A stretch of 43,155 nt of DNA. It comes from an uncultured Pseudomonadota bacterium (GTDB lineage Bacteria > Pseudomonadota > Gammaproteobacteria > Methylococcales > Methylomonadaceae). The stretch lies in assembly GCA_903928965.1 (NCBI GenBank), contig CAIYSZ010000078.1, positions 1 through 43,155 on the forward strand, in the 5' to 3' direction. The notes beneath the pieces were generated by a model. It had not been told where the DNA came from and did not search any database. It was given only the letters and a program-made list of their open reading frames with translations. Shown here piece after piece: positions 10,064-18,319 of the stretch; the stretch's first letter is position 1; each line of letters begins with the position of its first letter. The position numbers and the translations under genes are program-made.

Positions 10064-10200
10064 GGATTATTCGCCAGCTGGAAAGATTAACCATTTTTTT
10101 GAATGGTTTTAGGCTGCCGTGGATTAGCCGTTGTGCTTTGGCGCGAAATTTGGGAAACTTTGCCTAGGTTTAAATCGCGGCATGTGGAAAAGTGAAGTTT

Positions 10201-10821
10201 ATGATAAAAGTGGCGTTGGTTGACGATCACCAGTTGGTTAGTCGCGGTATAGAAGCGTTGTTGAATTCGGTGAACGATATCCAGGTGGTTGGGGTTTGCG
10301 ATTCCGGCGAACAGGCTTTGCAGGTCATCGCCCAAAAGCGCCCCGATGTGGTGCTGATGGATATTTATATGCCGGGCATGGGCGGATTGGAGGCTTGCCG
10401 TCTGGTTTTGCAGTTGTTTCCGCGGGTCAAGCTGTTGGGCTTGTCTGTCAGCGCCGATCAGGCTTTGACCCGGCAGTTGCTTGAGTTGGGCGTGATGGGT
10501 TTTATTTCAAAGGCATCGCCTACCGAGGAGATGCTGGCGGCGATCAGGGCCGCGGCGGTCGGCAAAGTGTATTTGTCGCCGCCATTGTCGGCGGCGAATC
10601 AGGAAAGCGCTTCTCCGTTCAGCAGGTTGTCCAAACGGGAGTCGGATGTGGCGCGTTTGGTGTTGCAAGGCATGAGCATACGTCAAATTGCCGACAAATT
10701 GCAGTTGAATTCCAAGACGGTGAATACTTACCGTTACCGGATGTACGGAAAATTGCAGATTAAAAACGACGTGGAGTTGGCGCGTTTGGCTTCCGGCAAG
10801 GATCAATTGCAAATGATTTAG
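10201..10821 (+). CDS. GacA/UvrY-type (NarL family) response regulator
   Basis: A 206-residue two-domain response regulator. The receiver domain has the acidic pair D8-D9 (VALVDDH), the phosphoacceptor D54 in VLMDIYMPG and the conserved K104 in FISKASP. The C-terminal LuxR-type helix-turn-helix (about 140-200) contains LSKRESDVARLVLQGMS and SKTVNTYRYRMYGKLQI. The SKTVNTYRYR-x-(Y/F)-KL phrase is characteristic of the GacA/UvrY/SirA branch, whose members activate Csr/Rsm small RNAs when phosphorylated by BarA/GacS. No sensor kinase is adjacent, as usual for this family. A GTG at 10192 would add three residues; the ATG at 10201 gives the family-typical MIKVALVDDH. It could be a GacA paralogue rather than the orthologue, so no symbol is given. 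Confidence 0.88.
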   Translation: MIKVALVDDHQLVSRGIEALLNSVNDIQVVGVCDSGEQALQVIAQKRPDVVLMDIYMPGMGGLEACRLVLQLFPRVKLLGLSVSADQALTRQLLELGVMGFISKASPTEEMLAAIRAAAVGKVYLSPPLSAANQESASPFSRLSKRESDVARLVLQGMSIRQIADKLQLNSKTVNTYRYRMYGKLQIKNDVELARLASGKDQLQMI

Positions 10822-10988
10822 ACTTCCGCGCCCGCGGGTTTGCCGCTTCAGTCATCCCTAGCCGCTAGTCGGCGTAGATAAGACGATAGCATTCGCGGGG
10901 ATGAGGTTTGCTTATAGGTGGCCATAATGGTTGGCCAGACCGAAATGGCGTTTGATTTGTGGTTGTCCTATTACATTTTTTAAAATGG

Positions 10989-11095
10989 TTAAAGAACCTC
11001 TGATTAAATCAATTTTTCATAAAAACTATATATGTAAGCCATTGATTTAATTGTTAATTAAGTATAAAGAAACAAATTGTTCAGAGGTTCTTTAA
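10989..11095. mobile_element. MITE-like element with perfect 15-bp terminal inverted repeats
   Basis: TTAAAGAACCTCTGA at 10989-11003 is repeated exactly in inverse orientation at 11081-11095. If the outer TTAA is the target duplication, the element proper is AGAACCTCTGA...TCAGAGGTTCT, about 99 bp. It has no coding capacity and a very AT-rich interior. An inner pair, GATTAAATCAAT (11002-11013) against ATTGATTTAATT (11041-11052), can form a second stem. Size, terminal repeats and flanking TTAA fit a non-autonomous miniature inverted-repeat element. No second copy was noticed in this window. It sits just 54 bp before the PPDK-like gene and could supply or disrupt its promoter. Confidence 0.6.
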
Positions 11096-11149
11096 GCGAT
11101 TTAACTTATTTGTTTAAAGTTATTGTGAATTTTCAACTTTTTTGTCGGC

Positions 11150-13834
11150 ATGCTTATGCGATATAGTTTTAGCTTGTTAGAAGGCGACGCCGGAAATCCC
11201 GCTTTACTGGGCGAAGCAGGCGCAAATTTGTGTCGCTTGGCGCAGTTTGGCGTTAATACGCCGCCGGGTTTTGTCATTTCCACCTCGGCTTGCACCCGCT
11301 ATTGGTCGCTACGCGCATTGCCGGATGATTTTGGTTTGGAGTTGCGGGGGCGTATCGGCGAGTTGGAGCAGGCTACCGGCAAGCAGTTCGGCGGCGAGGA
11401 GCCCTTGTTGTTGACGCTGCAGCCCGGTTCCGCGCGGCTTGACGCCGCGCCGGGGCCGGCGATTTTCTATGTGGGCTTTAATACGCAAACCGTGGCGGAG
11501 TTATTGGAATTGACTGATGATCCCTGCTTTGTCTTTGCGGCTTATCAGCGTTTTATTCAGTCGTTCGGCGTCTGGGTGTTCGGGGTGCCGGAGTTTAAAT
11601 TCGCGGCCTTGCGCGAAAAAATCAAGCGCGGCGCGGGCGTTAATTCGGATGCGGCGTTGAGCAGTGAGCAATGGCAGCGGATTTGCGAGTTGTTTTTACA
11701 ATTGGCGCTTCAGGAATCCGGACAGGCGATTCCCGAGGATGGATTCCGGCAATTGGAATTGGCTGTGGCGGCTTTGTTCGGCCAGCCCGCGGCAGGCGGC
11801 CGCGGTGAGGCGGTGGCGGTGTTGATGTCGGTATTCGGGGATATGGGCGACGATTGCGCCGTGGGCGAAGCTTGGACGCGGCGTCCGGATAGCGGGCAAA
11901 ACCTGATTTGCGGCGATTATTGGGTGAACGCGCCGGAGCGGGCCACGGACCTTGGTTTGCGGAGCGCCAAGCCGTTGCCGGAGATGGCGGACGATATGCC
12001 GCAGCCTTACCGCCAATTGCAGTTGTTGAAGACCAAGTTAGAGTCTTGTTACCAAGAAGTTCAGTATTTTCGTTATGTGATTGAAAGAGGGGTGTTGTAT
12101 TGCATGCAGACTTGCCATGCGCGCTTGCAACCGGGCGCGATGGTGAAAACCTCGATCGATATGGTCAAGGAAGGTTTGATTAGCCGCGAACAGGCGATAT
12201 TACGGTTGCACCCGCAAGGTCTGGAGCAGTTATTGCATCCGCAGTTGGCGCTGGAGACCGCTCCGGCGCCATTGGCGCAAGGCGTGCCGGCCTCGCCCGG
12301 CGTGGTCTGCGGCCAATGCGCGTTCGATGCGGCCGGCGCGCGGCGTTTGGCTAAAACCGGCGCGCCGGTGATTTTTATTCGCGAACAAGCGCGGCCTGAA
12401 GATCGGGCCGGGTTTATGGCGGCGCGCGGGGCGGTGATCGGAGACGGCGGCAAAACTTCGTTCGCGGCGGTGATGGCGCGCGGCATGGGCAAGAGCTGTG
12501 TGGTCGGCGTGAAAAATTTGGCGGTGGACGCTACGGCGCGGCGCGCCACGGTGGGCGATTTGCCGATCAGGGAAGGGGATTGGTTGACCATAGATGGCGG
12601 CGGCGGCCGCATTTACGCGGGTAAATTGCCGGTAACTTCACCTGCGGCGGGCGAAAATTTGAAGATTATTTTGGCTTGGGCGGATGAGGTGGCGACTTTG
12701 CCGGTATACGCCAACGCCGATAGTCCTGAATTGGCGCGGCAAGCGGTGGCCAACGGCGCGAAGGGGATAGGCTTGTACCGTACGGAGCGTATGTTTATCG
12801 CCGCCGACCGTTTGCCGAGTTTTTTGGAGGCGCTTTTGAGCGATGACGCCGGGCAGCGTCAACTTGCCTTGACGCGTCTATTGCCGTTGCTGCGCGAGGA
12901 ATTTCTAGAGTTGTTCGAGGCGATGTCGCCGCGCCCGGTGACGGTGCGCTTGTTTGATGCCCCGACGCGCGAGTATTTGCCGAGCCAGCGGCAATTGCAG
13001 GAGGAAATTGCGGCCTTGGAACATTATTTGGCGGCGATGAAGGGGCGGCGTCTGGCTTTGGATGCCTTGGGGCAGCCGGATGCACCCGGTTTTGAGGCTT
13101 TGAGCGCCGATAAAGTGGCGGACGTGTTGCGGCAAAAGCAGTCTATTTTGAGTCAGGTGGCGGCTCTTTATGAAGTGAATCCGATGTTGGGCCAGCGCGG
13201 GGTGCGCTTGGCCTTGGCGTATCCTGAAATATATCTGACCCAGATTCGCGCCATGTTTGAGGCCGCGGCGCGTTGTTTGAAGCAGCGGATGCCGGTCAAC
13301 TTGGAGGTGATGGCGCCGCAGGTGGTGTGCGAGCAAGAGTTGTCGCGGGTGAGCGGGATGATTGCAAGTGTGCTGGAAGAGGTGGAGGATCAATTCCGCT
13401 TGAAATTGCCTTTTAGCTTCGGAGCGATGGTGGAGACGGTGCGCGCCTGCGCTTGCGCCGATAGCTTGGCGGAGCACGTGCAGTTTTTTTCGTTTGGCGC
13501 GAACGATTTAACGCAGGCGGTGTTTTCTTTTTCCCGTGAGGATGCCGAGCATAAATTCTTGCCTTTATATCAAGAGGCGGGCATTTTGCCGGAAAATCCG
13601 TTTGAAACTTTGGATATTCAGGGCTTGGGCAAGTTGATGCGGATGGCGGTGGATTTGGGGCGGCGGCGGCGGCCGGATTTGCGCATCGGCATTTGCGGGG
13701 AGCAAGGCGGCCACCCGGATTCGATTAGGTTTTGTTTGGCATTGGGTTTGGATTATGTGTCCTGTTCAGCGCCGCGGATTCCGATTGCCCGCTTGGCGGC
13801 GGCGCAGGCTAGATTGCTAGCGCCGCGGGACTGA
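11150..13834 (+). CDS. pyruvate,phosphate dikinase-like protein lacking the catalytic histidine
   Basis: The 894-residue frame has the full length and domain order of PPDK, which interconverts ATP + Pi + pyruvate and AMP + PPi + PEP. The N-terminal ATP-grasp region opens with GEAGANLCRLAQFG, where active enzymes have GGKG, so the nucleotide-binding Lys is lost. The usual LLVSVRSGA is LLLTLQPGS, losing the ATP-contacting Arg. The phosphohistidine loop, normally GGMTSHAAVVARGMG, reads GGKTSFAAVMARGMG; residue 438 is Phe (codon TTC at 12461-12463). The PEP/pyruvate barrel (about 510-890) looks preserved: GLYRTERMF, VTVRLFDAP, NPMLGQRGVRLA, SFGANDLTQ and the catalytic Cys in CGEQGG (His in active enzymes). 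An open frame with selective loss in two of three domains suggests a pseudoenzyme, perhaps a PEP/pyruvate sensor or a partner of an authentic PPDK. The start is the first of two close ATGs. Confidence 0.85.
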   Translation: MLMRYSFSLLEGDAGNPALLGEAGANLCRLAQFGVNTPPGFVISTSACTRYWSLRALPDDFGLELRGRIGELEQATGKQFGGEEPLLLTLQPGSARLDAAPGPAIFYVGFNTQTVAELLELTDDPCFVFAAYQRFIQSFGVWVFGVPEFKFAALREKIKRGAGVNSDAALSSEQWQRICELFLQLALQESGQAIPEDGFRQLELAVAALFGQPAAGGRGEAVAVLMSVFGDMGDDCAVGEAWTRRPDSGQNLICGDYWVNAPERATDLGLRSAKPLPEMADDMPQPYRQLQLLKTKLESCYQEVQYFRYVIERGVLYCMQTCHARLQPGAMVKTSIDMVKEGLISREQAILRLHPQGLEQLLHPQLALETAPAPLAQGVPASPGVVCGQCAFDAAGARRLAKTGAPVIFIREQARPEDRAGFMAARGAVIGDGGKTSFAAVMARGMGKSCVVGVKNLAVDATARRATVGDLPIREGDWLTIDGGGGRIYAGKLPVTSPAAGENLKIILAWADEVATLPVYANADSPELARQAVANGAKGIGLYRTERMFIAADRLPSFLEALLSDDAGQRQLALTRLLPLLREEFLELFEAMSPRPVTVRLFDAPTREYLPSQRQLQEEIAALEHYLAAMKGRRLALDALGQPDAPGFEALSADKVADVLRQKQSILSQVAALYEVNPMLGQRGVRLALAYPEIYLTQIRAMFEAAARCLKQRMPVNLEVMAPQVVCEQELSRVSGMIASVLEEVEDQFRLKLPFSFGAMVETVRACACADSLAEHVQFFSFGANDLTQAVFSFSREDAEHKFLPLYQEAGILPENPFETLDIQGLGKLMRMAVDLGRRRRPDLRIGICGEQGGHPDSIRFCLALGLDYVSCSAPRIPIARLAAAQARLLAPRD

Positions 13835-13860
13835 CGGGGCGCTGCTGGGCGGGCCTTTGT

Positions 13861-14817
13861 TTAGTGACTGGACAAGCCGTGTTTTTGAATCCGGTACAGC
13901 AAGGTGTCGCGGGAAATGCCGAGCAGCCGCGCTGATTTGCTGCGGTTGCCGTTGGTGCGCACCAAGGCTTGGTAAATGATGTCGGCCTCCAGCGCGTCCA
14001 GTTGCACGCCGTATTCCGGCAGTACGTATTCGCTGACGGCTTGGACGCCTTGCTCGCGGGTTAATTCGCGCGGCAGATTTTCCGGTTCGACGACGCGGCC
14101 GGCCAGAAAGATGCACATGCGTTCGCACAGGTTGCGCAATTCCCGTACGTTGCCCGGCCATTTGTAGTTGCGGAAGGCTTTGAGCGCCGCTTTGCCAAGT
14201 ATAGGCTGCTCTAGTCCATGCGATTTAGCGAAATGCTCAAAAAAATGGTTGATCAAGAGTTCAATGTCTTCCCGCCGTTGGTGCAGCGCCGGCAATTCGA
14301 GCGGCACCACGTTTAGACGGAAATAAAGGTCGCTGCGAAATTCGCCGCGTTCTATCAGTTTGTCCAGATCGGCATTGGTGGCGGCGATAATGCGGACATT
14401 GACTTTATAGGGCTTGGCTCCGCCGACCGGCATGCATTCGCCGGATTCCAGAAAACGCAATAGCTTGGATTGGATGCCGTAGGGCAGCGAATTGATTTCG
14501 TCCAGAAATAGGGTGCCGCCGTCCGCTTCCTGGAACAGGCCGGTTTTGTCGGTGACCGCGCCGGTGAAGGAGCCTTTTTTGTGGCCGAAGATTTCGGATT
14601 CGACCAAGCTTTCCGGGAGAGCCGCGCAATTGAGGGTGATAAATGGTTTATCCGCGCGCGGACTGTTTTTTTGTATGGCGTTGGCAAAAACTTCCTTGCC
14701 GGTGCCGGTTTCGCCTTTCAATAAAACGGTTACGTCGGTGGAGGCCACCACGCGCGCGCTACGAATTAAAGCTTCCAATGCCGGAGATTTTCCAATAATT
14801 GAAGAGAAATTATCCAC
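13861..14817 (-). CDS. sigma-54-dependent activator without receiver domain
   Basis: A 318-residue bacterial enhancer-binding protein made only of an AAA+ domain and a DNA-binding domain, like PspF. Visible are Walker A GETGTGKE, the sigma-54 contact loop as GSFTGA (most members have GAFTGA), Walker B GGTLFLDEIN, the sensor region RIIAATNADL, an arginine-finger region FRSDLYFRLNVV and WPGNVREL. The C-terminus has a Fis-type helix-turn-helix (NRSKSARLLGISRDTLLYRI). Lacking a sensory domain, it must be controlled by a partner or by its own amount. The start is GTG at 14817, five bases after AGAGG, and that site overlaps the region just after the upstream gene's stop. It lies 16 bases downstream of the UreH-like gene, so the two form one operon. 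Confidence 0.9.
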   Translation of the reverse strand: MDNFSSIIGKSPALEALIRSARVVASTDVTVLLKGETGTGKEVFANAIQKNSPRADKPFITLNCAALPESLVESEIFGHKKGSFTGAVTDKTGLFQEADGGTLFLDEINSLPYGIQSKLLRFLESGECMPVGGAKPYKVNVRIIAATNADLDKLIERGEFRSDLYFRLNVVPLELPALHQRREDIELLINHFFEHFAKSHGLEQPILGKAALKAFRNYKWPGNVRELRNLCERMCIFLAGRVVEPENLPRELTREQGVQAVSEYVLPEYGVQLDALEADIIYQALVRTNGNRSKSARLLGISRDTLLYRIQKHGLSSH

Positions 14818-14833
14818 AAAAACCTCTTAAGGA

Positions 14834-15553
14834 TCACATGATATGTTCAACACGCATCGGGTTTAGCGCCGGGAAAGCCGCCAATAGTGCGAATAATATG
14901 AACAAAATGCCCACTATCCTTTTAAAGCGCTGGGCCTTGGATAGCCGGGTCAACAATGGTGTAATTATACCTACACCCATGACCGCCGGTAAAGTGCCAA
15001 TGCCAAATGATATCATGGTTAGCGCGCTATGCGCGGGATTGCCGCTGACGGCGGCCAAGGCTAGGGCGGCGTAAATCAGGCCGCAGGGTAGCATGCCCCA
15101 AATCATGCCGAATAGCAAGGCTTGGCCCAGGCTTTTAACCGGAATCAGCCGCCGGCCGAGCGGTTCGATTTTTTGCCACAGGCCAACGCCGATTTTTTCA
15201 ATATAGGCGAAATACGGAAACCAGCCGGCCAGATAGAGGCCGGCGCAGCCCATGATGAGCGCGGAGATGATTTGCAGCACCCGGTGCGCTTGTCCTTCGG
15301 CGAATGGCAGCGTCAGCGCCGCGGTAATCAAGCCGGCTATTCCGCCCGCCAAACCGTAACTCATGATTCTGCCTAGGTTGTAGCACAGGATGGTACCGAA
15401 TAGGCGGGATTTGTCATTACGCAATTCCGGGCTAAGGCTGAATGTTAGCATGCCGATGATGGAGCCGCACATGCCTATGCAATGCAAGCTGCTGAGCAAG
15501 CCCATAAACAGGGCGGTCAGGTAGGAAGCGTTTAAATCAAGATTAAGGTGCAT
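14834..15553 (-). CDS. TauE/SafE-like (UreH/DsbD_2 type) membrane protein
   Basis: A 239-residue integral membrane protein with about six hydrophobic segments. The N-terminal phrase LSSLHCIGMCG and the internal WGMLPCGLIYAALALAA are hallmarks of the UreH-like transmembrane family (DsbD_2). Members sit near cytochrome oxidase or metal-handling genes and are annotated as sulfite exporters; some take part in copper or heme-thiol handling. The conserved His-Cys and Cys-Gly pairs may bind metal or carry redox thiols. It is first in a two-gene operon with a sigma-54 activator. The physiological substrate cannot be told from the sequence, and no oxidase or copper gene is adjacent. Confidence 0.8.
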   Translation of the reverse strand: MHLNLDLNASYLTALFMGLLSSLHCIGMCGSIIGMLTFSLSPELRNDKSRLFGTILCYNLGRIMSYGLAGGIAGLITAALTLPFAEGQAHRVLQIISALIMGCAGLYLAGWFPYFAYIEKIGVGLWQKIEPLGRRLIPVKSLGQALLFGMIWGMLPCGLIYAALALAAVSGNPAHSALTMISFGIGTLPAVMGVGIITPLLTRLSKAQRFKRIVGILFILFALLAAFPALNPMRVEHIM

Positions 15554-15650
15554 ACGCTTGGGTCAGGTCTTCGAGTATTTGTTACCGGGAAATTATAATC
15601 GGAATTCGAGCTTAGGTGTTCTCTAAAGACTCGGCGTTAGAAACAAGGGT

Positions 15651-16673
15651 TCACAGCGGAAGTTTATAGCCCGCGCCGGCTTTTTCCCGCACTAGACGCG
15701 GGACTAAATAGCCGGGCAAGCGCCGGCGCACGGTGTCCATCAAGGCGGCGGCGGCGGCGGGGTCGACGGCGAAATGCGCCGCTCCCTGGATTTTGTCCAA
15801 TTGATGCAAATAATAGGGCTGCACTCCGCTGGCATAGAGGCGTTCGCTGAGTTCCTCCAGCGCGGCGGCGGTGTCGTTCACCCCTTTTAGCAGCACGCTT
15901 TGGTTGAATAGTCCGACGCCGGCTTGTTTCAAGCGGGTGCAGGCTTCAGCTACCGCGGTATTGATTTCCGCGGCGTGATTGGCGTGCAACACCATGACCA
16001 GGGTTTTGTCTTCCGCGGCGGCAAGGCTGTGCAGCAAGGAGGCGGTGACGCGCATGGGCAGTACCACCGGCATGCGGCTGTGGATGCGAATACGGCGCAG
16101 ATGCGGGATGGCGCGCAATTGGTGTAGCAGGGCGGCGAGTTTGGCGTCGCCGAGCATTAACGGATCGCCGCCGCTGAGTATGACTTCGCTGATGTCGGCA
16201 TGGGCGCGAATATAGGTTAGGGCCGGCTCAAGGTTTTGTCTGGAGAGTTGTTGTTCCTGGTAGGGGAAATGGCGGCGGAAGCAGTAGCGGCAATGCACGG
16301 CGCAAGCGCCGGTGACGACTAGCAATACCCGTCCGTGGTATTTGTGTATCAGGCCTGGGGCCGCCAGCGCGTCCAGGTCGCCGACCGGATCGGCGCTGTA
16401 GCCGGGGACTGGGTTGAATTCATCGGCGGACAGCAGCACTTGCCGCAACAGGGGATCGCTTGGGTCGCCGCCGTGCATGCGGGCGGCGAATTCGCGCGGC
16501 ACTTTTAGCGGAAATTCGCGGCAGGCGGCGGGGGTTGGGAGTTGTTCCAGGTCTAGCCTTAGGTAGCGGCACAGGCTGGCCAGGTCGGTAAAGGCGGCGC
16601 TAAGTTCCCGCCGCCAGGCGTCTGGATGCGGGTTCACGTGCTGTTCGGCGCCGGTATCGGCGGTATCAAGCAT
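15651..16673 (-). CDS. epmB: EF-P (R)-beta-lysine 2,3-aminomutase EpmB
   Basis: Radical-SAM/PLP enzyme that converts (S)-alpha-lysine to (R)-beta-lysine for attachment to elongation factor P. The Cx3Cx2C iron-sulfur motif is seen in [17 protein letters not shown], followed by [13 protein letters not shown]. The C-terminus [19 protein letters not shown] resembles the lysine-aminomutase family PLP and substrate region. The ATG at 16673 gives 340 residues, normal for EpmB. A longer start at 16694 (MDKHKKS) would cover the TATAAT box in the divergent promoter region. The open frame runs further upstream only because it shadows efp on the other strand. It lies divergent to efp, whose product it serves, and epmA follows. 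Confidence 0.95.
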   Translation of the reverse strand: MLDTADTGAEQHVNPHPDAWRRELSAAFTDLASLCRYLRLDLEQLPTPAACREFPLKVPREFAARMHGGDPSDPLLRQVLLSADEFNPVPGYSADPVGDLDALAAPGLIHKYHGRVLLVVTGACAVHCRYCFRRHFPYQEQQLSRQNLEPALTYIRAHADISEVILSGGDPLMLGDAKLAALLHQLRAIPHLRRIRIHSRMPVVLPMRVTASLLHSLAAAEDKTLVMVLHANHAAEINTAVAEACTRLKQAGVGLFNQSVLLKGVNDTAAALEELSERLYASGVQPYYLHQLDKIQGAAHFAVDPAAAAALMDTVRRRLPGYLVPRLVREKAGAGYKLPL

Positions 16674-16694
16674 GCTCTTTTTGTGTTTATCCAT

Positions 16695-16700
16695 TATAAT
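16695..16700 (+). promoter_or_regulatory. TATAAT -10 box in the epmB/efp divergent region
   Basis: A perfect TATAAT lies 34 bases before the efp ATG, in the 60-bp gap between the epmB and efp starts. No good TTGACA partner stands 17 bases upstream, so assignment to efp rests on distance alone. Confidence 0.4.
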
Positions 16701-16733
16701 TCGACGATTAACAATTTGTGGCATGAGGAAACG

Positions 16734-17303
16734 ATGGCGATTTATAGCACGAATGAGTTCAAGGGCGGTTTGAAAATTATGCTGGATAACGACCCTTGTT
16801 CGATTATCGAGAATGAATTTGTGAAACCGGGTAAAGGCCAAGCCTTTAACCGGGTGAGAATCCGTAACTTGAAAACCGGCCGGGTGATCGAACGTACGTT
16901 CAAGTCCGGCGATACCGTGGAAGGGGCGGATGTGGTTGACGTGGATATGCAATATTTGTATAGCGACGGCGAATTTTGGCATTTTATGACCCCGGAATCC
17001 TTTGAACAGTACCAAGCCGAGAAAAGCGCGGTGTCCGAGGCCGCCAAGTGGTTGAAAGAGCAGGATGTGTGCACGGTAACTTTGTGGAACGGTTCTCCTT
17101 TGTCGGTTTCGCCGCCGAATTTTGTCGAGTTGGCGATAACCGAGACCGATCCGGGTTTGAAAGGTGATACTTCCGGCGGCGGCGGCAAGCCGGCTACCTT
17201 GGAGACTGGCGCGGTGGTACGGGTGCCTTTGTTTGTGCAAATCGGCGAGGTGATTAAGGTGGATACCCGCACCGGTGAGTATGTGTCGCGGGTGAAGGAT
17301 TAA
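16734..17303 (+). CDS. efp: translation elongation factor P
   Basis: EF-P binds between the P and E sites of the ribosome and promotes peptide bond formation at polyproline stretches. The 189-residue protein has the three OB-like domains of the family. The modified loop reads KPGKGQAF with Lys34 as the beta-lysylation site, in keeping with adjacent epmA and epmB. The C-terminal signature is seen around [20 protein letters not shown]. The ATG at 16734 is preceded by GAGGAA at an optimal distance and gives the typical [12 protein letters not shown] start. The epmA gene begins only six bases after the stop, so the two are co-transcribed. Confidence 0.98.
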   Translation: MAIYSTNEFKGGLKIMLDNDPCSIIENEFVKPGKGQAFNRVRIRNLKTGRVIERTFKSGDTVEGADVVDVDMQYLYSDGEFWHFMTPESFEQYQAEKSAVSEAAKWLKEQDVCTVTLWNGSPLSVSPPNFVELAITETDPGLKGDTSGGGGKPATLETGAVVRVPLFVQIGEVIKVDTRTGEYVSRVKD

Positions 17304-17309
17304 CTCAAG

Positions 17310-18287
17310 GTGAGCGATTGGCGGCCGGTTTGCGGGCCGGCGCAATTACGTCTTCGCGCCCGGTTATTGGCTGACGTGCGGCGTTTTTTCGCCGAGCGCG
17401 AGGTGATGGAGGTTGAAACGCCCTTGTTGGGCGCTGCTTGCGGCACTGACCCGAATCTGGCGGTTTTCGCTACCCGTTTTTCAGCGCCGCCGCTATGCCG
17501 CGAACTTTTTTTGCAAACTTCGCCCGAGTTCGCCATGAAGCGTTTGTTGGCGGCCGGCAGCGGCAGTATTTATCAAATTTGCAAGGCGTTTCGCAACAGC
17601 GAGAGCGGGCGTTGGCATAATCCGGAATTTACTATTTTGGAGTGGTATCGGATTGGTTTTGATTTGAGCGCGTTGATCGAGGAATGCCTGGCGTTGCTGA
17701 GCGCTTTGTTGGCTCCGGTTTATTCCGGGTTGACCGAGGAGCGGGTGGCTTACCGGGATTTGTTTATCCGGCATGCCGGCCTAGATCCGTTGGCGTTTGA
17801 TTTGCCGGTATTTCGCGCCCGTGCCGACGCGCTGGGTTTGAGCGAGGCTTATACGCTGTGCGGCGAGAATCCGGTTTTATGGCTGGATTTGTTGTTCAGC
17901 GTGTGCGTGCAGCCGGCCATGCGGCCGAATTGCCTATACGCGGTTTATCATTATCCGTCATCGCAATCGTCCTTGGCGCGGGTTTGTACGGCGGACGAGC
18001 GTTTGGCCGAGCGTTTTGAATTATTTTTTAACGGCTTGGAGCTAGGTAACGGTTTTTTTGAGTTGGCCGACGCCTCGGAGCAAGAGCTGCGCTTCGAGCG
18101 GGAGTTGGCCTACCGCCGGGAAAACGGATTGCCGGACGCGGTTAAGGACCGGCGTTTATTGTCGGCTTTGGCGGCGGGTTTGCCGGATTGCAGCGGCGTG
18201 GCGGTGGGCATCGACCGTTTATTAATGCTGCTGGCGGAAGCAGAGCATATCGATCAGGTGCTGGCTTTTCCGTTGCGCTTGGCCTGA
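17310..18287 (+). CDS. epmA: EF-P lysyl-transferase EpmA (PoxA/GenX)
   Basis: Class-II lysyl-tRNA-synthetase paralogue that activates (R)-beta-lysine and ligates it to Lys34 of EF-P. The 325-residue length is right for the truncated, anticodon-domain-less family. Class II motif 1 is around EREVMEVETPLLG. Motif 2 is seen as YQICKAFRNSESGRWHNPEF, and motif 3 as CSGVAVGIDRLLMLLAEAE. The start is GTG at 17310, six bases behind efp; the AAGG directly abuts it, suggesting translational coupling to efp. Together with efp and the divergent epmB, this is a complete beta-lysylation module. The hydroxylase EpmC is not present here. Confidence 0.97.
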   Translation: MSDWRPVCGPAQLRLRARLLADVRRFFAEREVMEVETPLLGAACGTDPNLAVFATRFSAPPLCRELFLQTSPEFAMKRLLAAGSGSIYQICKAFRNSESGRWHNPEFTILEWYRIGFDLSALIEECLALLSALLAPVYSGLTEERVAYRDLFIRHAGLDPLAFDLPVFRARADALGLSEAYTLCGENPVLWLDLLFSVCVQPAMRPNCLYAVYHYPSSQSSLARVCTADERLAERFELFFNGLELGNGFFELADASEQELRFERELAYRRENGLPDAVKDRRLLSALAAGLPDCSGVAVGIDRLLMLLAEAEHIDQVLAFPLRLA

Positions 18288-18319
18288 GGCGGCGGTGCAA
18301 CCCCGGCCCGACTTCAACC

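Noticed and set aside
10089..10108. AACCATT/AATGGTT hairpin as terminator of mfd
   Set aside because: Stem is AT-rich and short and only four T's follow; kept as a possibility only.
16674..17345. N-terminal extension of epmB on the minus strand
   Set aside because: This part is the antisense shadow of efp; EpmB is complete from 16673.
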